This document shows, piece after piece, positions 16,277 to 24,948 of a stretch of DNA of 64,000 nt. The number at the start of each line of letters is the position of its first letter. The first letter of the stretch is position 1. The stretch is from Bifidobacterium pullorum subsp. saeculare (GTDB lineage: Bacteria; Actinomycetota; Actinomycetes; Actinomycetales; Bifidobacteriaceae). The notes below the pieces were generated by a model. The model did no database searches and was not told where the DNA came from. It was given only the letters and a program-made list of their open reading frames with translations. The translations under genes and the position numbers were made by a program. The DNA lies in assembly GCF_016899725.1 (NCBI RefSeq), contig NZ_JACLYU010000003.1, positions 1-64,000 of the forward strand. The letters are read 5' to 3'.

Positions 16277-17140
16277 GTGCTCCTACAATGGGGCCGAACC
16301 GACGGAGTCGTCGCTCATCGCGTGTGGAACAACTTCAAGGCCGCGCCGGACACCGCGCTTGTCACGCTGCTGGCAGTGCTGCTCATCGCCGTGCTGTTCA
16401 AGGGTCTGGTGGGCCGCCTCAACATCCTGCTCGGCGTCGTGGTCGGCTACCTCTACGCCTGCGCCCGCGGCCAGGTCGACTTCTCCGCCATCGGCAAGGC
16501 CGCCTGGGTGGGTCTGCCGCATTTCCACACGCCCCAGGTCGACTTCTCCATCCTGCCGATGTTCATCCCCGTCGTGCTCGTGCTCGTGGCCGAGAACGTG
16601 GGCCATGTCAAGTCCGTGGCGCAGATGACCGGCCGCGACTACGACGGCCAGATGGGCACCGCGCTGTTCGCCGACGGTCTGGGCACCGCCATCGCCGGCT
16701 TCGGCGGCGGCTCCGGCACCACCACCTACGGCGAGAACATCGGCGTGATGGCCGCCACGAAGGTCTACTCCACCGCCGCCTACTGGTGCGCGGCCGGCTT
16801 CGCCTTCCTGCTGAGCCTGTGCCCGAAGTTCGGCGCCATCATCAACACCATTCCCGCCGGCGTGCTCGGCGGCGTGACCACGCTGCTCTACGGCATGATC
16901 GGCATGATCGGCGTGCGCATCTGGGCGGAGAACAAGGTCAACTTCGACAAGCCGATCAACGTGATGACCGCCGCCATCGTGATGATCATCGGCATCGCCG
17001 ACTTCACCTTCGCCATCCAGGGTGTTTCCTTCAACGGCATCGCCATCGGCACCATCGTCGTGCTCGTCGCCTACCACGGCCTCAAGGCCATCGGCAAGGC
17101 CACCGGCACCATCGCCAAGGACGATCCGGACGTGCTGTAG
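16277..17140 (+). pseudogene. 5'-deleted NCS2 uracil permease
   Basis: The open frame gives the last two thirds of a uracil-xanthine (NCS2) permease: VTLLAVLLIAVLFKG, LVAENVGHVKSVAQMTGRD, the diagnostic FGGGSGTTTYGENIGVMA and a normal C-terminus. The first four or so helices (about 150-170 residues) are missing; homology begins abruptly at VWNNFKAAPD. GTG starts exist at 16277 and 16322 but lack a good ribosome site. A TACAAT box at 16283-16288 is just upstream, so the promoter may have been joined to the middle of the gene by a deletion. Transport is not expected. Confidence 0.8.
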
Positions 17141-17152
17141 CGTCCGTCCACT

Positions 17153-17213
17153 CCGACCATAGACAAGGCTCCCGTCCGGAAACCATCCGGACGGGAGCCT
17201 TGTCTATGGTCGG
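17153..17213. terminator. Very strong bidirectional terminator
   Basis: Two perfect 27-base complementary arms (beginning CCGACCATAGACAAGG) flank a 7-base loop, between the permease remnant and the convergent reductase gene. Confidence 0.85.
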
Positions 17214-17217
17214 CAGG

Positions 17218-17742
17218 TCAGCCGGCGATGGCCTTCACATAGGCCTTCGCCACTTCGTCAAGCCCGGCCTCGTCGATCGTGGCGCAGCCCTGCACGAGGA
17301 ACGGCGGCTCATAGGTCAGGCCGATGCGCCGCGCCACCACCTCGAAGGGGCTGAGCAGCTCGTCCATTGTGCGCTTGTAGGCGCCGTCCGGCTGGAACTT
17401 CGCCGCCTCCGACCCGGTGGTGACGACCAGACGCAGCGTCTTGCCGTCGAGCGCATGACCGCCGCCGTAGCACCAGCCCGGGCGGAACACCTCGTCCTCC
17501 CACTGCTTGAGCAGCGCGGGGGAGGAGTACCAGTAGAACGGGAACTGGAGGACGATGCGGTCGGTCCGCTCGAGCGCGGCCTGCTCCGCCTTCACATCGA
17601 TGCGGAAGTCGGGGTAGAGCGCGTACTCGTCGCGCACGGTCACGTCGGATGCGCCGGACGCCTTCAGCTCGGCCAGCAGACGTGCGTTCACTCGGGACGT
17701 ATCTGCCAGATGCGGGTGGAACACCAGCACGGTGGTTGCCAT
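17218..17742 (-). CDS. NAD(P)H oxidoreductase, flavodoxin-like fold
   Basis: A 174-residue protein of the KefF/MdaB/NQO-type quinone reductase family, which reduces quinones or electrophiles using FMN or FAD. Signature segments are VLVFHPHL near the start, RIVLQFPFYWYSSPALLKQWEDEV with the cofactor-contacting residues, and LRLVVTTGSE. It starts at MATTVLVF; an upstream ATG would add 34 residues of non-conserved sequence. The neighbouring brnQ gene lies 70 bases upstream in the same direction, so they may be co-transcribed. Confidence 0.87.
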   Translation of the reverse strand: MATTVLVFHPHLADTSRVNARLLAELKASGASDVTVRDEYALYPDFRIDVKAEQAALERTDRIVLQFPFYWYSSPALLKQWEDEVFRPGWCYGGGHALDGKTLRLVVTTGSEAAKFQPDGAYKRTMDELLSPFEVVARRIGLTYEPPFLVQGCATIDEAGLDEVAKAYVKAIAG

Positions 17743-17812
17743 GGTTGCACTCCTTGCCTGGGGACGGGTGATTGTGATTCCATTATCGTGGCGCCACTGG
17801 TGCGCCGTGCGC

Positions 17813-19177
17813 TCATTCCACGGGCTGAATGTGACGAACCGCACTGTGGATCACGCCCGCCACCACGCCGATGAGCGCCGGCACGAGCCAACCGAGCTGC
17901 TGGGCGTGCAGCGGCAGCAGATCCAACGCCTGCGCCAGCCAGGGGATGGTGACGCCGACCAGACCCGCCAGACTCACGATGCAGTCGAGCACGGAGACCA
18001 CGCCAACCAACGTCACCACCCACGGGTAGACGCGCGGGAAGCGCGCGCCGAGCACACGGTGGGAGAGCGCCAGCAGCACCAGCGCCGTGGCGATCGGGTA
18101 CAGCGCGGACAGCACCGGCACGGCCGCCTTGATGATCGCCGCCAGCCCCGCGTTCGAGACGACGAAGCTGAACGCCGCGAAGATGGCGCTCCACACGCGG
18201 TAAGTGACGCGATGGCCCGCGACCGTCGGGAAATGGTTGTGGAAGAACGTGCTCACCGTGGAGATGAGTCCCGTGCACACGTTGAAGCAGGCGATGACGA
18301 ACACCACGCCGACAAACGCCGTGCCCACCGGGCCGAACGCCGTGGAGGTGAGGTTCGTGAGCACCGTGGCGCCGGTCTCCTTGGCAGGGTCGATCGGGAC
18401 GATCGACCCCGAGACGGTGCCGACATACGACAGCGCCCCGTAGATGGCGATGAGCATGATGCCCACGCCGACGCCGGCCAGGCCGGTCTCCCGGCGGTTG
18501 GCGCCCTCGTCGGCGACGCCCATCTCGCGGATGTTCGCGGAGACGACGATGCCGAAGTACAGCGCCGCCAGCAGATCCATGGTCTGGTAGCCGTCGAGGA
18601 AGCCGCGCGCCATCTGCCCGGAGGCGTAGTCGCCCATCGGCGCGGGGAACGCGGGATACGGCGTGAACAGGCAGGCGACGAAGATCACCACGATGAAGAC
18701 CAGCAGCAGCGGGCCCATGACCTTGCCCAACGCGTTCGAGAGTTTCTCCGGATGCTGCGCCACCACATAGGACAGCACGAAGAACACGAGCGAATAGGCC
18801 AGCTGGAGCGCCCAGACCGGGGCGGAGCCGGCGAAGGGAGCGACCATCATCTCGAAGGAGGTGGTCGCGGTGCGCGGAATCGCGAAGCATGGGCCGATGG
18901 TCAGGATGATCGCGATGCCCAGGATCAGCGCGAACTTCGGCGACACGCGCCGTGCCAGCTGTTCGAAGCCGCCGGCCGAGGAGACGGCGAGCACGCCCAG
19001 GATCGGCAGGCCCACCGCGGAGACGATGAACCCGACCGCGCCCGGCACCGTGGCCGACCCGGCCTGGGCGCCGAGAAACGGCGGGAAGATGAGGTTCGAT
19101 GCTCCGAAGAACATCGAGAAGAACGTGATGGTGATGACGACGCGCTGCCGCGCGGACAGGTGTTGCGACTGTGCCAT
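17813..19177 (-). CDS. brnQ: Branched-chain amino acid transporter BrnQ (LIVCS family)
   Basis: A 454-residue, 12-helix symporter for leucine, isoleucine and valine, normally Na+-coupled. Family features are ITFFSMFFGASNLIFPPFLGAQAG at the N-terminus, IGPCFAIPRTATTSFEM, and YFGIVVSANIR in the middle. The start has GAGAG upstream and a TACAAT -10 box on the minus strand near 19229. This importer is intact, while the exporter azlCD a few kilobases away is broken. Confidence 0.93.
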   Translation of the reverse strand: MAQSQHLSARQRVVITITFFSMFFGASNLIFPPFLGAQAGSATVPGAVGFIVSAVGLPILGVLAVSSAGGFEQLARRVSPKFALILGIAIILTIGPCFAIPRTATTSFEMMVAPFAGSAPVWALQLAYSLVFFVLSYVVAQHPEKLSNALGKVMGPLLLVFIVVIFVACLFTPYPAFPAPMGDYASGQMARGFLDGYQTMDLLAALYFGIVVSANIREMGVADEGANRRETGLAGVGVGIMLIAIYGALSYVGTVSGSIVPIDPAKETGATVLTNLTSTAFGPVGTAFVGVVFVIACFNVCTGLISTVSTFFHNHFPTVAGHRVTYRVWSAIFAAFSFVVSNAGLAAIIKAAVPVLSALYPIATALVLLALSHRVLGARFPRVYPWVVTLVGVVSVLDCIVSLAGLVGVTIPWLAQALDLLPLHAQQLGWLVPALIGVVAGVIHSAVRHIQPVE

Positions 19178-19301
19178 GGCTTGCTCTCTTCAAGGCCTTT
19201 CAAAACCGTTTCAGCCAATACAGCAAGCATTGTAGCCACGTCGCGGCGGCGCGGGCCCCGCCGGCATGGCGGGCCCGCGCCGGCCAGGACGGGTGCAACC
19301 G

Positions 19302-20255
19302 TCAGCGGGCCGTGAGGTCGCGTCCGTCCGGGGTGACGATCTCGGTGGCCTTCGGGTCGACGAACGCCGGGTCAAGCGTGAGCTCCTCGACGCCGTCGCA
19401 CACGATGCGCCCGGAGCGCGGGTTGAAGATGCTGCGCACCGGGCCGACGAGCTCGGCGTCCACATCGGAGTATTCGAAGGCGAGCTCCGAATTGATCAGG
19501 CGGCAGTTGCGCAGCGTCAGGCCCTCCACATAGCACAGGCCCTGCAGGCTTTCGATCGTGCAGTTCTCGAAGGTCACGTTGCGCGAGTTCCACGCCACGT
19601 AGGCGCCGGAGATGTGCGAGTCGCGCACGGTGATGTTCTGCGCGTTCCAGAAGGCGTCGCGGCCCACGATGCGCGTGTTCGCCACGGTCACGTTCTTCGC
19701 CCCGTCGAAGGAGTAGCCGCCCACCAGGGTCAGTCCGTCGATCGAAAGATCCTGGGAGTTCATCGCGAAGTAGTCGCCCTTGACGGTCACGTGGTCGAGC
19801 GTCACGTCGCGGCAGTCCCACAACGTCTCCGCGCCGTTGGTGAACGCCACGTTCCTGAGCGTGACGCCGGTGCAGCGGCGCAGGTTCTTCGGCGAGTCGA
19901 TGGCCGAGTCCGCGATGTCCACGTGCTTGCAGTACCACAGGCCGGCGCGCGTGGCCTCCAGCCAGGTGCAGCCGCGGGCCGTGAGATCGGTGTCGTACCA
20001 CAGCGGGTACTTCCATTCGAACACGCAGTCGGTGAGCGTGACGTCGGCGGCGTGCTTGAGCGCCGATTCGCCGTCCGCGAACGTGACGCCCTCGTAGTCA
20101 TGGCGCCGCACCGCGTAGCCGATGCGTTCGCCGGTCAGGTGCTTCTGGACGACGGCGGTGCGGCCGGCTCCGCCTTCGTGGGAGGCCGCAATCGCCTCCA
20201 TCGTCGGTTCCGCGGTGCCAAGCCAGTCGTTCGCGGTCTGGGATGCGTCAGTCAT
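19302..20255 (-). CDS. DUF3737 family protein (right-handed beta-helix)
   Basis: A 317-residue protein made mostly of short repeats of the type 'xxVTLxNCxF', the pattern of a right-handed beta-helix; examples are VTLTDCVFEWKYPLWY and NVTFENCTIESLQG. It matches DUF3737, found in lactobacilli and bifidobacteria, function unknown. No signal peptide or membrane segment, so cytoplasmic. The start MTDASQ is preceded by GGAAAGGAA. A CACAAT box further upstream may be the -10. Convergent or divergent neighbours give no functional clue. Confidence 0.85.
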   Translation of the reverse strand: MTDASQTANDWLGTAEPTMEAIAASHEGGAGRTAVVQKHLTGERIGYAVRRHDYEGVTFADGESALKHAADVTLTDCVFEWKYPLWYDTDLTARGCTWLEATRAGLWYCKHVDIADSAIDSPKNLRRCTGVTLRNVAFTNGAETLWDCRDVTLDHVTVKGDYFAMNSQDLSIDGLTLVGGYSFDGAKNVTVANTRIVGRDAFWNAQNITVRDSHISGAYVAWNSRNVTFENCTIESLQGLCYVEGLTLRNCRLINSELAFEYSDVDAELVGPVRSIFNPRSGRIVCDGVEELTLDPAFVDPKATEIVTPDGRDLTAR

Positions 20256-20429
20256 GGGTCGCGTTCCTTTCCTTCGGCAAGAGGGAGTCGATGGCGGTGG
20301 CGGCATACGTCGCGGGCCACCGCCAGATGGTCTGGACGCCATTGTGCCACGACGCCGCCACCCATGCCTAATGTCCCTACGCCATGCGCGGACATGCCCG
20401 TCCGATATGGAGCGGAGCCTGTATGCCGC

Positions 20430-20777
20430 TCAGCCGCGGTTGACGATCTGCATGGCGGCGCCGTCCTCCATGAGCCGGAAGCCGTGCCGCTCGTAGAACG
20501 GCGCGTTGGCGCGCTCCTCCGGCATGACCTCCAGGAAGAAGTAGTCGCGGTACCGGTCGCGCACCAGCTCGACCAGCCGGCCGCCGTCCCAGGCGCTGAA
20601 CACGGTGTCCGATCCTATGAGCGCCCTGTGCAGGCGCTGCGGGTATCCCGCCGATTCCCATCCGACGGAGCGGAACAGCCGTTCGACTTGGTCTTGGTCG
20701 AACCGTTTCTCATCCGTGTGCGCGATGGTGGATTGGGCCGGGTGGGGCGTCGCTGATGTTGTCGCTGATGCAGCCAT
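20430..20777 (-). pseudogene. GNAT acetyltransferase with internal deletion
   Basis: The 115-residue frame has the start (RFDQDQVERLFRSVGW, YPQRLHRALIGSDTVFSAWD) and end (YRDYFFLEVMPEE, FYERHGFRLMEDGAAMQI) of a known GNAT subfamily of about 140-150 residues. The middle is gone: after DGGRLV the sequence jumps to ELVRDRY. In relatives GRLV occurs twice, before and after the acetyl-CoA-binding Q-x-x-G-x-G/A segment, so recombination between the two copies would delete about 30-40 residues in frame. Without the cofactor loop it should be inactive. ATG 20777 was chosen; ATGs upstream add unrelated residues. Confidence 0.75.
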
Positions 20778-20920
20778 GCCGCATGATGGTAGGCGCGTCG
20801 GCGTCGCTGCCGTCATGCCGTCCCGATGGGTGGATGCGGTCGGCCCGGCGCACCGCCGCGCCACCCCGGTCGGATGGTCGGGCCTGGCCGATGGGAAGAC
20901 TCAGCGATACCAAGGCCACC

Positions 20921-20926
20921 TACAAT
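20921..20926 (+). promoter_or_regulatory. -10 box of azlC, leaderless
   Basis: TACAAT ends seven bases before the azlC ATG, leaving no room for a ribosome-binding site. Confidence 0.55.
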
Positions 20927-20933
20927 CGGCCAC

Positions 20934-21742
20934 ATGAGCAATCGGACCGGACTGGTCATGTTGCGGAACCACCGCGCGGAAGGCAGGCGGCGCGGCGTCG
21001 TGCTGCCCGCCCTCAGGGCGGCGGCGCCCCGCACCCTGCCCATCGGCATCGGCTTCGTGTTCCTCGCCGCCTCCTACGGCGTGCTCATGGCCACCAAAGG
21101 GTTCAGCTTTGTGTGGCCGATGTGCATGGCGCTGTTCATCTTCACCGGATCCATGGAGTTCGTCACCGTCGACCTGCTGCTCTCGGCATTCAACCCCGTC
21201 GTCGCCTTCTCCCTGGCCATCATGGTCGGGGCGCGCCACCTCTTCTACGGCCTGGCCATGCTCGGCCGGTTCAAAGGACTGGGATGGAAGCGGCCGTTCC
21301 TCATCTTCGGCATGTGCGACGAGACCTTCGTCCTCAACGTCGCGGCCACGATTCCCGACGGCATCGACCGCGGCTGGTACTACCTGTGGACCACCTGGCT
21401 CAACCAGACGTACTGGGTGGCCGGTGCCACCCTCGGCGGGCTGATCGGCGCGCACCTGCCCTTCGATACCGATGGCCTCGGATTCGTGCTCACCGCCCTG
21501 TTCGCCGTGCTGTTCCTCGACCAGTGGCGCGGCTCGGGGCGGCCGGGACGGGCCGCTGCTCTGGTCGGTGTAGTTGTCTCCGTCGCGGCGCTGGCACTGT
21601 TCGGACCGGACCGGTCATCATCCCCGCGCTTGTCGTCATAGTCGTGTTCTTCCTGGCGACCCGTCGCTGGTTCGAGGGGAACAGTGACGGCGGCCATGAG
21701 AAGCCGGCCGGCATGGCAACGGAAGGAGATGAATCACGATGA
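20934..21742 (+). pseudogene. azlC: azlC, branched-chain amino acid exporter large subunit, frameshifted
   Basis: AzlC helices are recognisable (IGIGFVFLAASYGVLM, FTGSMEFVTVDLL, MVGARHLFYGLAMLGRFKG, FGMCDETFVLN). Near 21603-21612 the sequence GGACC is directly repeated, which shifts the frame; the original frame then stops within 11 codons. Removing one 5-bp copy restores LALFGPVIIPALVVIVVFF and a frame running to 21742. The corrected length is 804 bases, an exact codon multiple, with a stop that overlaps the azlD start (ATGA). The full protein would be 267 residues. It is probably inactive, since the last helix is lost. Confidence 0.85.
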
Positions 21743-22087
21743 CCATGACCATCTGGCAGGGCGACCATCTGGCAGGGCGTGCTTACCATCGTGGCTGTGG
21801 TGGACGGCACCATGATCACCCGGTTCACGCCCTTCCTTCTGTTCCCCGAATCCAAGGAGCCGCCGCGCGTCATCCGCTACCTGGGCGATGTACTGCCATA
21901 CGCCATCGGTGGTCTGCTTGTCGTCTACGCGCTGCGCAACACCGACCTGACCGGTCCCACGCGCGGCATTCCCGAGCTCGTCGCGCTGCTGGTCGTCGTC
22001 GTGCTCCACCTGTGGCGGCATAGCATGATCCTCTCCATTGCCGGCGGCACCATCGCCTACATGTTGCTCGTCCAGTTCGTGTTCTGA
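21739..22087 (+). pseudogene. azlD: azlD, branched-chain amino acid exporter small subunit, frameshifted by 16-bp duplication
   Basis: The ATG overlaps the azlC stop. ACCATCTGGCAGGGCG occurs twice in tandem (21748-21763 and 21764-21779). Removing one copy joins MTMTIWQG to VLTIVAVVDGTMITRFTPFL and gives 333 bases, an exact codon multiple, coding a 110-residue AzlD with the family's four helices (…VIRYLGDVLPYAIGGLLVVY). As it stands, translation from the ATG goes out of frame. A restart at 21779 would lack the first helix. Both exporter subunits are thus broken by short tandem duplications. Confidence 0.88.
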
Positions 22088-22102
22088 ACGCGGTCAGCCG
22101 CT

Positions 22103-22483
22103 CTACGCCAGGGACACCAGCGCGTAGCCCGCGGCGAGCGCCGCGACCGGCACGCAGACGCAGGCGGCCAGATACCAGGCGGCGTGGGCCAGCTTCAGTC
22201 CGCGGGCCAGGGACACCGTCTCGTTGATCGCGGTGGAGAAGGTGGAGAAGCCGCCGAGCAGGCCCGTGGCCAGCAGCAGGCGTCAGTCGCCGTCCAGCGT
22301 GCCCTGGGCGTACAGCGCGGCCGTGACTCCCGCGGCCAGACCGGCGGCCGCGTTGATGAGGAAGGTGGACAGGGGGAACGTGCCCGACCAGCGGACCTTG
22401 ATCAGCGCGTCGCACACGTAGCGCAGCGAGGCGCCCAGACCTCCGCAGGCGCATACGGCGAGGGCGAGCAGCGGGGCGGTCAT
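22103..22483 (-). pseudogene. crcB: fluC/crcB fluoride channel, interrupted by in-frame UGA
   Basis: The start MTAPLLALAVCACGGLGASLRYV and the block PLSTFLINAAAG are typical of the Fluc family. After TLDGD comes TGA (22285-22283), then the same frame continues RLLLATGLLGGFSTFSTA, the conserved third-helix region, to a TAG. TGG (tryptophan) is the likely ancestral codon. The 126-codon frame is otherwise intact. Its start overlaps the stop of the second crcB gene by 4 bases. The truncated 66-residue product lacks the pore Phe-box and should not form a channel. Confidence 0.85.
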
Positions 22484-23001
22484 CGTGCCGTCTCCCGCTC
22501 CTCGACGGCCAGCGCGGCCATCTCCCTTCGGCGGGACAGGACCAGTCCCAGCCGCACGCCGGCCCACGCGGCCAGGAGTCCGCCGGCGAAGGTGACCAGG
22601 CAGTAGCCGGCACCTCCCAGAAGGTCACCGGCGTGCAGCGCGTCGAACTCCTCCAGGGCGAGCGTCGACATCGTCGACAGCCCTCCGCACAGGCCCATGC
22701 CCATGCCGCGGCTGATCGGCTCCTTGCGTCGGCGGGGAATCCACGACGCCTGCGACAGGTAGGAGGTGAGCGCCGCATACGCCAGGCAGGCGGCGAGATT
22801 GGCGGCCAGCGTGCCGACGTGCACGGCGCCGGCCTGGGGGAGGGCGGACAGCAGGTATCGAAGCCCGGTGCCGACCGCGCCGCCCAGGAAGACGACCATG
22901 GCCAGCCGCAGGCTGACGGGGGAGGCGGCGCGCGGAGGACGTGCCGACGTGGTCGCGCCGACGGCACCGGAGGAGGGGGAATCGGAGGGGACTGTCATCA
23001 T
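22480..23001 (-). CDS. crcB: Fluoride channel Fluc/CrcB, second homologue
   Basis: A 173-residue, four-helix membrane protein that would export fluoride as a dual-topology dimer. Family marks are FLGGAVGTGLRYLLS, TLAANLAACLAYA and MGLCGGLSTMSTLALE, with the GGLSTMST pore segment. A 30-residue polar N-terminal extension precedes helix 1. Two adjacent ATGs are possible (23001 and 22998), with GGAAAG upstream. In species with paired crcB genes the two proteins often form a heterodimer; here the partner is interrupted, so it is uncertain whether this one works alone. Confidence 0.87.
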   Translation of the reverse strand: MMTVPSDSPSSGAVGATTSARPPRAASPVSLRLAMVVFLGGAVGTGLRYLLSALPQAGAVHVGTLAANLAACLAYAALTSYLSQASWIPRRRKEPISRGMGMGLCGGLSTMSTLALEEFDALHAGDLLGGAGYCLVTFAGGLLAAWAGVRLGLVLSRRREMAALAVEERETAR

Positions 23002-23229
23002 GTCGCTTTCCGGAGCGCGCCCGGCGCCCGGAAGGAGGGACGGCTCCGCCCGGGCATGCCTGCGGCATGCGCCCCTGATGTCGGGGTGTCGGGTAGGAAC
23101 TGTCAGCGGAGTCGCGGTTTGGACCGGTCGCCATGCGCCGGCCCAGGCGGGTCCCATCGCCTGCCGTCAGCGTAGCCGAAGGCGTCCCCGTCCCGTCCCG
23201 CGGCGTCCACAGGACGGGACGGAGCACGC

Positions 23230-24732
23230 TCAGCGCACTTCGGTCATCTCCGGGGCGCGGCGCACCGAGAATCGGAACATCAGCGCGGCGAGTGCGATGC
23301 CGGCCACGCCCACGCCCAGCAGCACCGTCATCGACGAGGAGAAGCCGGCACGGTACGCCTCGGCCTCCGTCATGCCCCGCGCCATGTCCGCGGTGCTGAA
23401 TCCGGTGATGAGCGCGCTGGCCACCGCGGTGCCCACGGCGCCGGCGAGCTGCTGCACCGTGTTCATCACCGCCGAACCGTCCGCGTTGAGCCGGGCGGGC
23501 AGCTGGTTGAGCGCATGCGTTTGGTCGGGCACGAGCACGAAGCCGCTCGCCGCCATGAACAGCGCGTAGGCCACGGCCACCGCCCACTGCACCTGGCCGC
23601 CGAGCATAAGGACCACGTCCATCACGACCACGCCGGCGAATCCGCAGAGGATGAACCGCGGCGGGAAATGCTGCCTGAGCGCCCCGCCGATCAGCGGGGC
23701 GGACACGGCGCCCACCACGGCGCCCGGCAGCAGGATCAACGCGGCCGACATGCTCGACTGGCCGAAGCCGCGCTGCAGCAGGATCGGCAGCAGGAAGTTG
23801 AGCCCCAGCACGCCGCCGGAGCTCGCCAGCAGCACGAGCATGCCCAGTGTGAAGCCCGGGTGGGAGAACGTGCGCACCTCGACCAGCGGATGCGCCATCC
23901 TCAGCTGCGTCACGGCGAACACGGCGAGCACGGCCACCGCGGCCGCCAGCAGCGTCCAGAAGCGCCAGTCGCCCTGCCAGGCGGTGACGAAGCTCACCGC
24001 CACGATGAGCCCCGCCAGGCCCAGCGCCACGAGCAGCAGCGAGGGCACCGACAGATGCGCGCGCGCCGCGTCCCTGCGGCGAATGTCCGGCACCGTCGCC
24101 ACGCCGAGCGCGAAGGACAGGACCAGGAACGGCAACATCGTGTAGAAGATCCAGTGCCAGTCGAGGTATTCCATCACCACGCCGCCGAACACGGGGCCGA
24201 TCGCCGGCGCCGCGCACGTGACCAGGCTCACCAGGCCGAGCATCATGCCACGCTGTTCGAACGGTGCCTTCTCCAGGATGATGTTCGTCAGCAGCGGCAG
24301 GGAGATGCCGGTGCCCAGTGCCATGACCAGACGGGCCGCCAGCAGCATCGGGAAGTTCGCCGCCAGAGCGCCGATCAGCGTACCCGCCGTGAAGATCGCC
24401 ACCGCCGTGACGAACAGGCCCTTCGTCAGGAAGGTGCGCACCAGGAACGGCGACGTGGGGATCGACACGGACAGCAGCAGCAGATAGCCGGTGGTCAGCC
24501 ACTGCACCACGTCCGCCGACACAGAGAACTCGCCCATCAGCGTGGAGTAGGCGATGTTGAGCGACGTCTCCGACAGGATGCCCAGGAACGTGAGGATGGA
24601 CAGGGCCACCACCACGACGATGAGCTGCCCCGCCACCGGGCGCTTGCCCTGCGAAGCCGTGTCCTGTGGCATCGTGTCCTGCGAATCGTGCTCCTGCGTA
24701 TGCGCCGTGCGTTCCCGTGGCGTGACCTTCAC
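23230..24732 (-). CDS. MFS transporter, DHA2 (EmrB/QacA) family
   Basis: A 500-residue exporter with 14 predicted helices. Motif A-like and motif C segments are seen: LNIAYSTLMGEFSVSADVVQWLTTGYLL at helix 1-2, LMALGTGISLPL, and AAPAIGPVFGGVVMEYLDWHWIF with the antiporter motif. Members pump out drugs or lipophilic cations using the proton gradient. The first 35 residues are polar. The start has no strong ribosome site; ATG 24732 is the first in frame. About 230 bases separate it from the crcB pair. Confidence 0.9.
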   Translation of the reverse strand: MKVTPRERTAHTQEHDSQDTMPQDTASQGKRPVAGQLIVVVVALSILTFLGILSETSLNIAYSTLMGEFSVSADVVQWLTTGYLLLLSVSIPTSPFLVRTFLTKGLFVTAVAIFTAGTLIGALAANFPMLLAARLVMALGTGISLPLLTNIILEKAPFEQRGMMLGLVSLVTCAAPAIGPVFGGVVMEYLDWHWIFYTMLPFLVLSFALGVATVPDIRRRDAARAHLSVPSLLLVALGLAGLIVAVSFVTAWQGDWRFWTLLAAAVAVLAVFAVTQLRMAHPLVEVRTFSHPGFTLGMLVLLASSGGVLGLNFLLPILLQRGFGQSSMSAALILLPGAVVGAVSAPLIGGALRQHFPPRFILCGFAGVVVMDVVLMLGGQVQWAVAVAYALFMAASGFVLVPDQTHALNQLPARLNADGSAVMNTVQQLAGAVGTAVASALITGFSTADMARGMTEAEAYRAGFSSSMTVLLGVGVAGIALAALMFRFSVRRAPEMTEVR

Positions 24733-24875
24733 CTGGCCTCCTGTCGTGCCGCCCGGATCCGTGGCTGCGGGCGGGGGCGGGGTCGGCGGCGCCTCCCAGG
24801 GGACGCAGGATGACTGCGCCGTGCCCGTCAGAGGATACGGAGGAGCATTATCACGACGAATGTTACGCGAAACAG

Positions 24876-24913
24876 CATCCCCGCCGTCCGATGGTTCCGG
24901 GACGGCGGGGATG
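24876..24913. terminator. Terminator between aspA and the MFS gene
   Basis: CATCCCCGCCGTCC and GGACGGCGGGGATG form a perfect 14-bp stem with a 10-base loop, 36 bases after the aspA stop (minus strand). Confidence 0.7.
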
Positions 24914-24948
24914 CGGGACGGGGATGGGCCGGGCGGACTTGGCGGCGG

